The notes under the pieces: generated by a model
Told to the model about the DNA's origin: nothing
The model's input: only the letters and a program-made list of their open reading frames with translations
Database searches by the model: none
Shown: positions 23,892 through 36,034 of the stretch, in pieces
Layout: each line of letters starts with the position of its first letter
Numbering within the stretch: position 1 is the stretch's first letter
Made by a program: the position numbers and the translations under genes
Assembly (NCBI GenBank): GCA_945910005.1
Contig: OX246741.1
Span: 33,747,385-33,811,384 of the forward strand
DNA length: 64,000 nucleotides
Direction of reading: 5' to 3'
Source: Isoperla grammatica
Taxonomy: Eukaryota; Arthropoda; Insecta; Plecoptera; Perlodidae

Positions 23892-24044
23892 GTGTATCTC
23901 AAATCTCTATTTTGACGCCATTTAGTCGAGTAGCCTGTTCAATACGACAACAATTAACTATTATTGTACTTGCATTTATACTGATTTTTGTATTAGTCCT
24001 CAGGCTAATCGACTAGCACACAAATTTTATTTGAGGTTCACGCA
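23892..24044. mobile_element. MITE of the AGTCGACTAGCC family, copy 1
   Basis: AGTCGAGTAGCCTG on the left and CAGGCTAATCGACTAGC on the right are inverted. The inner ACAACAATTAA segment matches the nested copy at 30979-31144. Confidence 0.6.
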
Positions 24045-24509
24045 CGGAGTTGGTGGCGTTGGAGGGGGTTGAGGGCCGGGTGGTATCACGTTTTGGTGGG
24101 GGTGCCGTGTCTGTTCGAAACACGTCCGTGCCTGTCTTAACGCCACGTAGCAAACACACATTAGTCTCCGAATTCATTGAATTACAATGTTCTCTCTACT
24201 CGTTACAATAAGACTACGTTAGAATTCACAGTAATATGTAATTTGCGTATTAGGCTCAAACAATACCGATGTAATGCGCTTATCAAAATATGGTTCCACA
24301 AGCATAGACACTAATAACCCCTCTCCCCCTCGACCCCTAATGAGCAAAATCCAATCTAATGATTAAATGCTTGGAAATTGTTGGGTTATTCTATGTAAAC
24401 CAATTATCCCCATGCCTTAACAAGGAATGTTGTAACGTCTGTACTATGTTCTCCCAGAAGCTGCACGAGTAACTTGTTAAGTAGATAATTGTTGCGCACT
24501 TACACGCTT

Positions 24510-24556
24510 GCTTACTTACTTTCATACTTACTTACTTACTTACTTACCTGCTTACA

Positions 24557-24606
<50 letters not shown>

Positions 24607-24660
24607 TACTTATTTACTTACTTACTAACTTTCTTACTTACTTACTTACTTATTTACTTA

Positions 24661-24740
<80 letters not shown>

Positions 24741-24822
24741 ATTACTTACTTACTTAATTACTTAATTACTTACTTACTTACTTACTTAATTACTCACTTA
24801 CTTACTTACTTACTTACTTATT
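24510..24822. repeat. TTAC tetranucleotide microsatellite
   Basis: About 310 bp of CTTA/TTAC repeats with scattered substitutions. The L/T/Y-only ORFs across it are artefacts. Confidence 0.95.
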
Positions 24823-24839
24823 AACTCTACAGAGTGCGT

Positions 24840-26075
24840 TGTACACAGACATAGATTTGTTCTAGAATGCATACATACGAGTTGATCATAAACATTGTCC
24901 ACGTCGATGATGAGTTTATTATTATTATCATCATCGATATATTTTTAATATATAAAATATATTAAAAAATATTAACAATCTAGACGAAGCTTATCAGTAC
25001 ATTCTGTAACTTCATCGTTTCCGCTTAGCATAGCTGACACAGTGGCCGTGCTCGATTAGACATTGTACTGCAACTTAGCCTAGATTAGACAAACTCGGAC
25101 GTCATATATATATATATACAGTCACCAACCCATCGTCTCGATAAGCATCGTTGCCAGACTTTGAAATATAAAACCCAAATATCATTTTTAATCTTTTTCT
25201 GCTTCTCAAGTATCATCTCCAATATATCGCTTTGTCAAATCATATTACCTACGTGTAAATTATTTAGAAATTGGTCTCCATATTTTCATTTTCTTTCAGT
25301 TTTTATGTCTATAGATATTATCCCTTTCAAATAATAATTAAGGGCAATAATGGTGCCTTGTATATTAACACCTTTTTGGAGTCAGTTCTCAAGTTCCTGG
25401 TTGTGTGATGGTTGTGTTATCGAATTGCGTACTGAAATACTTAGTTCTGGGTGTAAATGATATTAAAATAAGCTTGGCATATATTAAGAGCTTCAATAAA
25501 TTGGACTTGAACTTAATTGCAAGTTAAATTGAAGGCTAGAACTATCAAACATCATGTCTTTATAGTACAAGATAGGCAAGACAAGGCACGGGTGCTAGTT
25601 TCACACAACCAGAACTCACGAACTAACCCGAAGAGAAGTCGATACAGAAGATACCTTTACGGCCGTTAATTCACACTATGACTGCGAGTGCACATCTGTA
25701 TTTTATCTTCCATATGTTCCAAGTATGGTATGTCCGCTTTACTACTTTCCCTTCCTCTTGCCCTTCAGTCCTTCGGATATCAAAATATGCCCAACAAAAA
25801 AATCACTCCGTTGCATTTAAGTTTTTCATACACTTTGTTTGTTTGCCATTTCAACTTACGAGTACTTCCTCAATTGTCACTCTATTTATCCCAGAGATCT
25901 TGAACATTGTCTGGTAACGCCACATCTCGAATATCTCTCCACGCGTATTTTGTCTGTTGGATAATAAGGTATATCTTTCTAATCCGTACATTGTATAAAC
26001 AAAAACAACTTATTTATGGACAATGATGGGTTTATCCATTAGTTTTGTTGCCGCAAAGGAGCAAAATGAACAGCC
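24840..26075. other. Non-coding DNA
   Basis: It includes TAAAATATATTAAAA-rich sequence near 24945, a TA run at 25105-25118, a SINE family 1 3' fragment at about 25122-25185 (TCTCGATAAGCATCGTTGCC) and a CTTGAACTT-type tail near 25505. No gene recognised. Confidence 0.55.
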
Positions 26076-26078
26076 TTA

Positions 26079-26229
26079 AGTCCATTTCAGGAAAAGAACA
26101 ATCCCAGGTATCAAGAAATTTCCCCTCCTTGTTACCACCTCCACTCGGCACGGGTGAGAGTGCTCGCGAGTGCTAACGAGAAGGGGAAATTTCTTGATAC
26201 CTGGGATCGTTCTTTTCCTGCAATGGACT
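26079..26229. mobile_element. MITE with AGTCCATT termini, copy 1
   Basis: A 151-bp element with ~55-bp inverted ends, AGTCCATTTCAGGAAAAGAA against its inverse. A direct TTA lies on both sides (26076-26078 and 26230-26232), the 3-bp duplication typical of PIF/Harbinger-type elements. The centre, CCTCCACTCGGCACGGGTGA, is also present in copy 2 at 51161. Confidence 0.85.
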
Positions 26230-26538
26230 TTAGTGTAGTAGCCACAACATGGTAGCTCGCTCAAGGGCCGATGTTTTCAGGACAGACCGTACACGACGCA
26301 ACAGGTTGTCCGTTAGTGGGTCTGTTATGCGCTGCGGGAGGGGCGAGAGGGGAGGGGGGGGGGGTGGCGGGGTAGCGCGCGGCCACAGGTGGTTGTCCGC
26401 TAGGATCGCCAGCAGCGCAGCGCAGCCATGATTTGTGTATATGTGCGTCACTGCGAGGACACAAGGCTGATAGAAACGATCTCTCTATCTCTTTCTTTCT
26501 CTTTATTTTCGTCGAACAAGAATAAAACCATTGATGAT

Positions 26539-26745
26539 GACCGATTGAGATGGCTCAGTGGAAAGACGCGAGACGTGGGAGGTCGCCGGTTCAGTATCGG
26601 TCGCCAGTAATCCTGACTGAAGGTTCTTTCCATGGTTGCTTTAGTCACAAGGCGAATTCTGGGATTGAATCATACTATCAACCCTTGGGTATTCCTTCCC
26701 AACTATTCGAATATAACTAGTTAGTCATCTAAATAAAGATACACA
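26539..26745 (+). mobile_element. SINE family 2, copy 1
   Basis: The tRNA-like head has an A-box match, TGGCTCAGTGG, and a decayed B-box, GGTTCAGTATC. The body, TCCTGACTGAAGGTTCTTTC through CTAGTTAGTCATCT, matches the copy at 58580-58860. Confidence 0.75.
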
Positions 26746-26828
26746 CATCACACACATGCTAGAGTGCATAGGGATAGGGATCTACGATATACATGAATCT
26801 ATAGAGGATGATGATGATACTTTTTTGA

Positions 26829-26988
26829 CGGCACAGTTGACTGAGGTCGATTAGGCATTGGTCTGGTAAACCGCGGTCTCTGCGTTCCAGGTTCGAATCC
26901 TGGCTTGGGCATGGATGTCTTGTGGCGTTTTCTCGTCCTCATAGCCTCGTTGCAAAAATATGGGACGTCAAACCCCAAACATCGTTTT
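26829..26988 (+). mobile_element. SINE family 1, plus strand
   Basis: The order is AGGTCGATTAGGCATTGGTC, AAACCGCGGTCTCTGCG, an exact B-box GGTTCGAATCC (26890-26900), CTTGGGCATGGATGT, GTGGCGTTTTC, GCCTCGTTGC and GGGACGTCAAACCCCAAA. It is a tRNA-derived, RNA polymerase III-type SINE. Confidence 0.8.
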
Positions 26989-26989
26989 T

Positions 26990-27110
26990 TAGCACCGAAG
27001 CTAATCGAGACTATGAGTGGGGGGTTATGAAGATGACAAAACGCCAGATGAGCTCAAGCCAGGACCCAAACCTGTCCCAGCTAAGTCGATCACGGCCAAC
27101 TACATCGGCT
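26990..27110 (-). mobile_element. SINE family 1, inverted neighbour
   Basis: The reverse complement gives GATGTAGTTGGCCGTGATCG, GGCGTTTTGTCATCTTC and CTCGATTAGCTTCG, matching the family but lacking part of the head. Its tail abuts the tail of the plus-strand copy, so the pair can fold into a long hairpin. Confidence 0.7.
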
Positions 27111-27249
27111 CTATGGTTCAGTTATGGCCGGTATTACGAACTGTGGATACATATTTAGTAAGCTACTAAATTGTTTTTATCAGGGCAACTCAGGCTTCCC
27201 ATTGGTTTTTGTCATGTTAAAGTTAAGTGAGTAGACATCCGAAGTTCAT

Positions 27250-27434
27250 GACCCAGCCACAATTTTATGCATCGTAATCGAGATCCGGAAATCGTGAAAG
27301 AATTAACTTACATGGTTCTCATGACGCTGTTTACAACCGAATCGTAACATCGTAATGGATTCTGATGATAAATCATATTTCTACGATTGCGATCCCGATT
27401 GCAATTACGATACTGACAATTGAGGTTGGGCCTT
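27250..27434. mobile_element. MITE of the AATCGTAATCG family, copy 2
   Basis: It shares GGAAATCGTGAAAGAATTAA and TACGATTGCGATCCCGATTG with copy 1 at 21899. Inverted ends CCACAATTTT and CAATTGAGG lie near the limits. Confidence 0.6.
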
Positions 27435-27439
27435 TAGAA

Positions 27440-28327
27440 CAGCTACGCTAGGACAACTTTCTTCGAAGCAATGCGCAATGTAACAAGCCCGCCGAAAAGC
27501 ACCGTGTGTAGCCAGCTGTGCCAATGCAATTAGGGTGTCGCAGATTTAAATGTGAAACGTGCCCGCAAGGTCGCAGCACTTGTGGGGAGTCCCGACTTGT
27601 GTGGACGCATTCGGAAACCTCACAGACGCGTCGCGACCGTAATTGGATTCCACGCAAATATCTCACAGCTCTGAACAACACTCGCGAAGGGGCCGAATTC
27701 TGGCTTCAAAACCAACAACTTTCACTTATGGACTCGCGTTTATATTATTTCAAAACTTTTACTTATTTACGTGTCCACTGTCCAATGCTAAATATTTAAC
27801 TGAAAAATATACACATTCTATATTGGTCTGTGAATTTATTTATTGTATTACAGATGTACTCAGGTTGATTGATATTTGGGCTTAACGTCTCATTCATGCA
27901 TATTTTGTTATGTGACATTACAAAGTTAGCAGACGAATATACGTACCGCGAAATATTAAAGTTTATACAAGTATATCCTCCGAAAAAAGTTGCGAAAATT
28001 ATAAACTGTTAATTGTAAACCACAAGAAACAAGTGTTTCTTTATGTTGCATTTAGCAGTAATAGAAAAGTAATGTTGGAAACAGCTGTTGAACTTAAACT
28101 AAACGCCATCTGAAATATTGTGACAATAAACTGGCTATGGAACATAAACACACATTCCGTTTTGTCAGTTAGTATGGAGATTTATTCGCATTATATGATG
28201 CAGCCCTATGCTCATTATGTGTATGCAAACCCCTCCTCTCCTTCCTCTCATTAAAACACCAGACCAGAAATTACAAACCTGTGACAAACATTAATGACGT
28301 TGCATCACTGCTTTCCGTCCACTCTCA
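27440..28327. other. Non-coding DNA
   Basis: No gene recognised. A moderately GC-rich patch (27440-27700) contains overlapping 77-93-codon ORFs on both strands without a domain signature. 27960-28125 faintly resembles the interior of the CACGTGACGTCA MITE family. Confidence 0.45.
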
Positions 28328-28350
28328 CCCCCCCCCCCCCCCCCCCCCCC
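28328..28350. repeat. C23 homopolymer run
   Basis: Twenty-three consecutive C residues. Lengths of such runs are error-prone in assemblies. Confidence 0.9.
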
Positions 28351-29439
28351 ATTCCTCTCCTGCTGGGCTCACGACTCCGAATATTCTTGAGATTATGTGC
28401 AGCCATTCAAAGTTTACATTAAAGAGCCGGAAGAGGAACACAAAACCTGTAAATAGAGTGATAATCAAAAGAAGATCAACAGAAGAAGATTTGAAACAAA
28501 CAAGTCTAACTTCTCTTGTGCTGTGAATTATTACGCCCAATGGCGGTTGAAGAACTTTCTTTAATTCTAGCACTCTAAATGTTGATCGTTGAGAGCTTTG
28601 GAATGATGACGAAGGGGGGGGGGGAGATATTTAGTACTAATTATTATTATTCGTAGACTTACCCTGTAGGGTGCACCCCACCTTTGTCTTATATGCCCGG
28701 GTTAAGTGACGAACTACCTACTAAAGTTGTTCAACAGCAACCTGGATTTTTAGAATTCCAGAAACTTCTTGCTTTGTTCACTTCTGTGAAACAGTGACTC
28801 GATACACGTGCAAAGAGATACAGCCGCAACATACCCCTGTATCATTTGCTTGGGACTATATTATCTCAGGATTGATAAATAAGTCAAATTTGGTTTAATT
28901 CCATAATCCTCGAATATCCTGTTCCAGAAACGGTACCGTACTTGCTTTATTAAATTTACTCGGAAACGAACAACGAACAAATTTCCAATATTAAAATATT
29001 TGAACAGCTCATGTTTACTTATACTGAGGGAATATTCAGACTTCAGAGTCCAGCCGTGCAAATATCATCCCTCTTACGTCGCGAGTAACCACATAGAACG
29101 CACTGTTTCTCCGCTAGAACCTCCGCCCCCCCCCCCCCCCCTCAACATACCCGACGCTACCTTCACATTCTGCGCCCCCAGCTCAACTGAATGGAACGCA
29201 GTCTTTTGTTTCATAAACGCGAATGTGCCAGAAAGAGATAAGCCCGAACAGATAAGGTTGCCAGGGGTGGTTGCCACCACGAAGTATACTCGGTGACCGA
29301 TCAGCTTGCACATGGGAGAAAGTGTTTTCTCCCATGCATGCAATAACTTCGTGGAACTTACTGTGAAGAGTGAATTTAGCACTTGAACAAATTTTATAGT
29401 ATTTAGCGAGGTGAGAGTTATTCTAAAATTGACAAAAAT
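28351..29439. other. Non-coding DNA
   Basis: No gene recognised. It contains a G run near 28614 and a C16 run at 29126-29141. Confidence 0.5.
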
Positions 29440-29560
29440 TTAAGGTCCTAAGCGTTGCCACGTACGGACGTTGGTTCGAACCCCGTGTCAAGCAAGTTTT
29501 TGTGCTTGTTTTTTATCTTCATCTATCACCATCATCGTCTCGAATAGCTTGATCGTTCCG
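29440..29560 (+). mobile_element. Diverged SINE with B-box
   Basis: GGTTCGAACCC is a B-box match at 29473-29483, followed by a T-rich body and CATCGTCTCGAATAGC, which matches the 3' region of SINE family 1. The 5' part is strongly diverged. Confidence 0.5.
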
Positions 29561-29794
29561 TTTCATACAGGAGTTCAGGAGTACAGGACATCTGTACAGG
29601 ACAGGTGAACGAAGCTTATAGAGCATTCAAAATAGACTTGATGCATTCTGGTGGCAAGAAATTAATTTTCTAAGAGGAGTAGTTTAGCCGTCAATTGTTA
29701 ATTGTTGTTTTATTGTTAAATCATCGATGGCGCTGAAAAGAGGTTGCTTAGCGACAGCGTCGCTATCTCTGTTAGTTTTGCCCTCTATCCTTTT

Positions 29795-30145
29795 CACGTG
29801 ACGTCACATCGGCCATATTGGAGGCCACCTATTAGTACTATTTCAAGTTTCATTAAGCTGTCAATAGAAAACGAATAATATTGTTTACGGGGAAACATGA
29901 CAAGTTTTAACACGTATATCGCCCGATAAAGTGTATGAAAATTATTATTGTATGCTTTTGTAAACGATTAAAAGAGTAATCGAGACAAAAGCGTTTGTTT
30001 ATGTTGATTTTAATTAAGTAATAATAGCAAACCAAAGTTAGGGAACAGTTGAATTTGCATCAAACGCCAGCTGAAACATAGAAACAATGAACTACCAATC
30101 ACATGCTATTGTGGCCTTAAATGTGGCCACCATGCGAAATACGTG
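29795..30145 (+). mobile_element. MITE, CACGTGACGTCA family (copy 3)
   Basis: About 350 bp with left end CACGTGACGTCACATCGGCC and right end GTGGCCACCATGCGAAATAC. The interior is colinear with 10003-10339. Confidence 0.8.
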
Positions 30146-30841
30146 AATACACCCTATAGTTTATACGGTCGCAAGTTGCAACATGATGGGCTAATGTTTG
30201 CTGACAGGCCATGATGTTGATCGTCAGCACAACCGTCATCCGTGTTGTCCCTTCGTGCACTCAATTTCCTGTCCTCCGTCGCTTGGCGCCTGTTGCCATG
30301 CCAACCCCCCGGAAGTCGAGGGATTAGCAGCGACCGTCAAATAAGATTTGTTACGAAATTGTTCTGGAAATTGAACAGCTTTTATCAATACTGTCATTTT
30401 ACAAGCTCTGAATTTACTGGACTAATAAAACGTGAAGTAGAAAATATTTCCTCAATCTTTAAACTAATAAAAGGACCTATCTTCCCTTTTGTTTTGTAGC
30501 GTGCGAGATGGAGTTGTCTTTGTCAATTCTAAGTTCTTTGACATGCACCGTCTTTTGTCTGGTATACAATTGCGTCCAATCGCGTTCAACATGCCCCGAT
30601 GGAATAAATTGCTTTTCTCATGGGAATATATTCACGTGTATTAAATTAATTTTCTCTCGCTCCATTTCGTCGAAAATTACTATGGTGATATTGTTTGGTT
30701 CGCAAGTTCGCCATTTTGAAATGAAATCGTAGGATCACAATAATATGCACGGTCGTTTCAACAAGTGATTTCGAGCCACACTCGTAGAAAAGGAAAGAAG
30801 ACCGCATCCCAAAGGAATATTATATAGGTAACCTCTTATAC
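30146..30841. other. Non-coding DNA
   Basis: Two overlapping ORFs of 85 and 74 codons (30242-30732) have no signature I recognise. No splice-bounded exon was identified. Confidence 0.45.
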
Positions 30842-31164
30842 GGACATTACACGGCTTGAGACCAAGACTAAAAGCGAATAAAAAATAGTTTGGTACAAAA
30901 TTGTAACAATAGATTATAGACCCATATTAATTCATGCTTTTTTCCCCTTGAACTCAATTAGTTTACCAAAAGTATTAAGGGAGTATTCCAACTTGATTCC
31001 AACTTTCCATTTTACACTTATCGACTAGCGTAGTGGACTAATGCAACAATTAATTTTTGTTTTAACTGTTGTATTTTATTGTCACTCATTGTTGAATAGT
31101 GAACTATGTAGTCGACTAGCTCAAAACGGCAAGTTAAAACACACATTGAAACGTATAATGTGGG
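30842..31164. mobile_element. MITE of the CATTACACGG family, copy 2, with a nested insertion
   Basis: The left end ACATTACACGGCTTGAG and the right end ATTGAAACGTATAATGTGGG are the two termini of the family at 23049. They are separated by extra DNA at 30979-31144, which splits the right arm after AAAAGTATTA. Confidence 0.7.
30979..31144. mobile_element. MITE of the AGTCGACTAGCC family, nested copy
   Basis: TATCGACTAGCGTAGTGGAC and GTAGTCGACTAGCTC are inverted, with outer arms TATTCCAACTTG and CAAGTTAAAACA also inverted. It matches the free-standing copy at 23892-24044. Confidence 0.65.
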
Positions 31165-34100
31165 TAGTACATAACCATCAACAAATAACACTGTTAATGA
31201 GGTAAAGTTATGAATGACAACACCATTATTACAGTTTTATGTTATAGATCATAAGTTGTTGTAAAGCAACGCAAACGGAACTGTATTTCGCTTCACAAAG
31301 AATGTTGAGATAGAATAAAGGTTTCTGCACGTCGGTTTCGGCAGTCGGTAGTCGGTTTCGGTAGTCGCCAAGTAATAATCATTAGAGTTATGTATCCATC
31401 GTTTATGTAGTGATGTAAGCGTCGGTAGTGTTACCTGAAGTCGGCAAGAGATGGTCAATATCCATTCCTTACATGATTCGGTAAGGATTCTAGTCAATCA
31501 CACTTCGGGAAGCCAAAATTACGAGTGTTTTCATACGAGACGCGACATTTTTAGGTTAGAGTTAAGTGAAAATAGACCAATCTCATTGGTTGGTAAGAAT
31601 CTCTTCGGTATGCACGTAAACACCAGTAAACACACTTGCTCATACTGAAAAGGCTTGCCGACTAACCTTAGCTACATTAACCCACCTTAATGTTGGGTGT
31701 ATTACAAGGGCTTTAAAAAGCGAACCAACCATCAGGCAATATGTCAAGCGCTGCTTCGTTCACTGAGGTCAACTTTCACCAATCTTAAATCCGGCCATTT
31801 TCTGTTAATAGAATATCAAAAATGGCATCCGGTAAAAGCCACCATGCATTTTTTATTTAATGTATGTTGCAACCATGGTAACCAATCCGAGATTAGTAAA
31901 TCGGCCGATTAATGGTGAATTAGGACCTGTGTGACTGGAACACGTCAAGTACCTCACAAAGGTCTAATGGGTTTACTCCTAGTGGAGTAATTGCGACGTG
32001 CTGCGCGCGCGCTACAAGCGATCTAGTGGACCTTGAGTACCTCAGCTAGATTTCCAGAAGGCTGTGACAACAACGAAGCAAAAGTCCGGAGAGTGATTCA
32101 ATCATTGCTATTTTCACGTGACCAGGTTCTATCAGTTTGGTATTAGTTTTCAGACATGAGTTCGTGAACAATATCAAGGGTTACAATATTCTATTTGCTT
32201 TGACGACGATACTAACCTGTACTTCAATTTGCCGCCAACGAATCAATTTGCTTCAAGTCCGGTTTTCATATATCTGTCAGACGCGGCGCGACCAATGTTA
32301 AAACATTTTCAACTTTATTCGGGCTAAACTTATTCCTCGCTCTGATTTGTCCAAATCTCAAGGTCGTCACATCGCTTCGCGGCCATGAAAATACTGGTTC
32401 ACGCGACTTGATATGCGCACGGGCGTCATACTTTTGGGAGCTATAAAGTGACTTTACAGCCGAGATCTCTATAATCGGCAAACCAACCTGATTAAACGTC
32501 AAGCTATCGTAAATCAAATTGAAATTAGATTAAATCGGCCTGGCCAACTTGGATGAGTCGTGCACAAGCGTTATTTTCTACATTTCTAAATAAACTTCTA
32601 AATTAGAGCATTAATATATTTCTGAATGTTTTAATTTTGGGCTTTATGTAATAAATCCGAGCATTTGCTTGATACAGCTCACTCCTTCTTTCCTCCGTTA
32701 TTCAAGATTTGTTCAAATCTACATATCCATTATACATATATTGCTTGGATTATGTGATGTATACAGTACAATATTCGTGATTACTGGACATCAATTACAA
32801 ATTAATAATTGTCTATTACGTTTCATAAAGTTTGTTTTAAGTTAAAAACGTAATATTTATATAAATGTTTCAACAAAATATACAATACATGTTTAAATGT
32901 ATGAAAAGTTACAGTTAAAATCGGCGACTTCATTTTAGGTGCAAGATATTATTCTCAAAGGAGACTAATTTTACCAAAGAACTTGCCCGTCTAGCACTTA
33001 CACGTGCGTTAGATCTTCAGTTCTCTTATGAAAAGTAAAGTTCAATAGAAAACCCTGGACCTTTCCCACGTTGCCATATCAAATACCCGCGACGTGCGAG
33101 CGACCGCTACTGCAGTGAGTGTTAAATCATGGCAACGCACAGGTGTTTAAAATTGGGGTGGCTATCAGACGGACCTTACTTATTCCGCGTCAGTGGAGAG
33201 CGGCAAACTTCGGCTTGCACTAAAAATGAAGTCTCCGATTTTTTTTTTTTTTTATGTCAAATACGTCATGTGATCAGAGACCTCCTTCCCCCCCTCCCCA
33301 CTACCCCACCATCCAAAGCTTGATGGTTTATCCGGTTAGTTTTCAACAATGTAACTCAAATTTCTTGTATAGTACATCATTAAACTGCGGCATATAATAG
33401 ACGTCACTAAAGTTGACACCCTTATCTTGAGACTGTGTTCTTGCCGGTTGAAGACTATGTCTCAGATATATATTTCTCCCAAGTGATCCACCGTAAACCA
33501 TCACTCTCTTTGTTATTAACAGGGCTGTAACTAAGACTATATGATACATAGAGAGGCCATAAAAGGTATATAACTAGGTTTCTAAAGATATATTAAATAC
33601 ATAATAAAAGCATATAGTCCGCGGTGTGATTTCTTACCATAATTGTGTTAGAATTTCAAATTGGCTGTCAATAAACCAAAGATAATATTTTTGTTTAGAC
33701 GGTAACATTTTGTTATTTAATATACATACAGGAAACAGCTGGGATATTGTTAGAAACTCACATTCGGAGTATCCAAGCTCACAGAAATTCAGAAGAAGCG
33801 AACATACATCAAAGACACAAGAGGATATACATGCATATGCGCGAGAGAGCGGGTGGCGTGATATGTTTTGTTTGGATATAGTGAATTCAAAGAAAAAAGA
33901 AAATAGTGGAGATCAATTATGTGTCGTTGCTTGTTCGGCCTACGTGACTTTTCAGTCGCGTAAGTGTATGCGTTACATTACAGCTTTCATTGATGTTAAT
34001 AGCATTGGCCCGGGGCTGACAATTGACCAGAAATTAAATTTACTCCTATACATTCATATATAGAATTAATGGATCGGTAAATAAGCTCATTTGAATCAAT

Positions 34101-34429
34101 TTGAGTCAAACGGATGCAATGTGATTATGTTAATCTTGTTTTATCCATAACCAATTTTAATTTCAAAAACCAATACAAACCATATTTTGCAATCATGTTC
34201 AAAATGAAGCCCGAGCTGCAAATGTCAGACGATCGAGAAACTCGCGTGAGCCAATTATTACTATCTCTTATGCACGACAGAAGAAGCATAGATTATATTA
34301 ATAATAATATAAGAAATAGGAAATTATATTATTTTTCACTGGTCACTTGCTAAAAACAAATAACGAATTTTGATCTGGTTTTGATCGGAGCTCTTTAACT
34401 TGACTCGCTAAACAACGGGGAAAAGTTTC
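31165..34429. other. Non-coding DNA
   Basis: No gene recognised. ORFs at 31249, 31451, 32266, 33129, 33343, 33710 (117 codons) and 34114 have no domain features. A T run lies at 33240-33253. Confidence 0.5.
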
Positions 34430-35070
34430 GAGCTTGCGCGAGCTGGCTCGACCGTGTGACTGGCTGCACCGGCGAGTTCCATATGCTATCAAGTGCCTAT
34501 ACAGAACTTGTAGCTCGCGCGAGCTGGCTCGACCGTGTGACTGGCTGCGCCGGCGAGTTCCATGCTATCAAGTGCCTACAGAACTTGTAGCTCGCGCGAG
34601 CTGGCTCGACCGTGTGACTGGCTGCGCCGGCGAGTTCCATGCTATCAAGTGCCTACAGAACTTGTAGCTCGCGCGAGCTGGCTCGACCGTGTGACTGGCT
34701 GCACCGGCGAGTTCCATATGCTATCGAGTGCCTACAGAACTTGTAGCTCGCGCGAGCTGGCTCGACCGTGTGACTGGCTGCACCGGCGAGTTCCATATGC
34801 TATCAAGTGCCTACAGAACTTGTAGCTCGCGCGAGCTGGCTCGACCGTGTGACTGCCTGCGCTAGCGAGTTCCATGCTATCAAGTGCCTACAAAACTTGT
34901 AGCTCGCGCGAGCTGGCTCGACCGTGTGACGGGTTGCGGCCGGCAAGTTCCATGCTATCAAGTGCCTACAGAACTTGTAGCTCGCGCGAGCTGGCTCGAC
35001 CGTGTGACTGGCTGCACCGGCGAGTTCCATGCTATCAAGTGCCTACAGAACTTGTAGCTCCCGCGAGTTT
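34430..35070. repeat. 77-79-bp satellite, eight copies
   Basis: The TAGCTC motif recurs at 34511, 34588, 34665, 34744, 34823, 34900, 34978 and 35055. Most units carry the perfect 14-bp palindrome AGCTCGCGCGAGCT, then GGCTCGACCGTGTGACTGGC and a GCGAGTTCCAT segment. Indels of 1-2 bp between units break any shared frame, so the ORFs here are not genes. Confidence 0.9.
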
Positions 35071-35867
35071 TAGATTCGAATTTAGTTTTAATCCACGTTG
35101 GTTATTAAAAACGTATTTTCTGAATGTTCAAAAAGTTTCTGCTAATTTGCCTTTAGAAGTGAAGCGTAGCCTAGCTGATTAGCTGGCTATCTACGCCCTC
35201 CAGTGACGACACATTCAATAGAACTCAATTAGGCCTCGCCACCATTCAACTCTCTGCCTGTCTGTTTGCTGATAACTCCTCGAACAAAAACCATTGTTAC
35301 GTAATGTTAATCCCTAGGAAGATAACTTGGTACTTTCCACTTTTACAATCCTATACCTATTTTGAGAAATAGGCTTAGCTTATTATTGCTGGAGTGTACG
35401 GCGATGAAATAAAAATTATTGTTATCGAATTATAGTCTTCATTATCGAACGATATTAATATACGCGTGGGGTAAAGATAATCATAAAAAGGGATAAAAGG
35501 GAGTATAAACAAAGTGCCTCAATCTTTAGGAAAGAAAATCAAATATAGTTGGAAGCTGCATGACTGAACGATAACTTCGGTCAAAATAGACACTTTTGTT
35601 CTAATAGAACAATTATAATAATTGTGGTAGTGCACCGTAACAGCGTCTGGGCCTACCGGGTCGGTCGTTTGATTGTTGTTTCAATTATCAGCCATTGTTA
35701 TTATCGTGTCTGATCGTCTGGTCGCGCTTTACATTCAGAAATCAGAAACAGGGGTCTTAGGAATAAGTAAACGGTGAATTTGGAGCCGTCCTTGCAACGA
35801 AGCACTCAATAAATTCAAAGTTGTTCTGAATCGGCCTTGTTGATTCTGGAATCTGTCAAAAGGTGTT
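35071..35867. other. Non-coding DNA
   Basis: AT-rich, with no gene or clear repeat recognised. Confidence 0.5.
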
Positions 35868-36034
35868 CGTACTGTCCAATTACTGATTCATGTGTTTCAT
35901 ATTTAAAATATAGATCCTTGATTGGTTATCGCTCACTCGTCGATGGTGTTCGGAGCCTACAAGGTTGGTTTAGTCACTTTAAATTGAAGTCCTCCACTGA
36001 AAATCAGTCTTGTTACTGAGTGGGTGGACTCTAA
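35868..36034 (+). repeat. Dispersed ~170-bp repeat, plus orientation
   Basis: From ACTGTCCAATTACTGATTCA through TTGGTTATCGCTCACTCGTC to TTACTGAGTGGGTGGACTCT it is the inverse of 50915-51086. The conserved peptide in both copies is incidental unless it is an old retroelement coding remnant. Confidence 0.75.

Noticed and set aside
24489..24824. L/T/Y repeat ORFs
   Set aside because: Translations of the TTAC microsatellite.
26881..26905. Functional tRNA gene suggested by an exact B-box
   Set aside because: The surrounding sequence is a dispersed SINE with copies at 15.3 and 63.0 kb and no complete cloverleaf.
33129..33323. Possible first exon starting ATGGCAACGC with CAG|GT soon after
   Set aside because: The ATGGCAAC string recurs in repeats (near 21439, 38219, 42613) and the donor is weak.
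34434..35182. ORFs of 75-102 codons with repeated RELARPCDWL-type peptides
   Set aside because: They follow a 77-79-bp satellite whose unit length shifts frame; no consistent protein is maintained.
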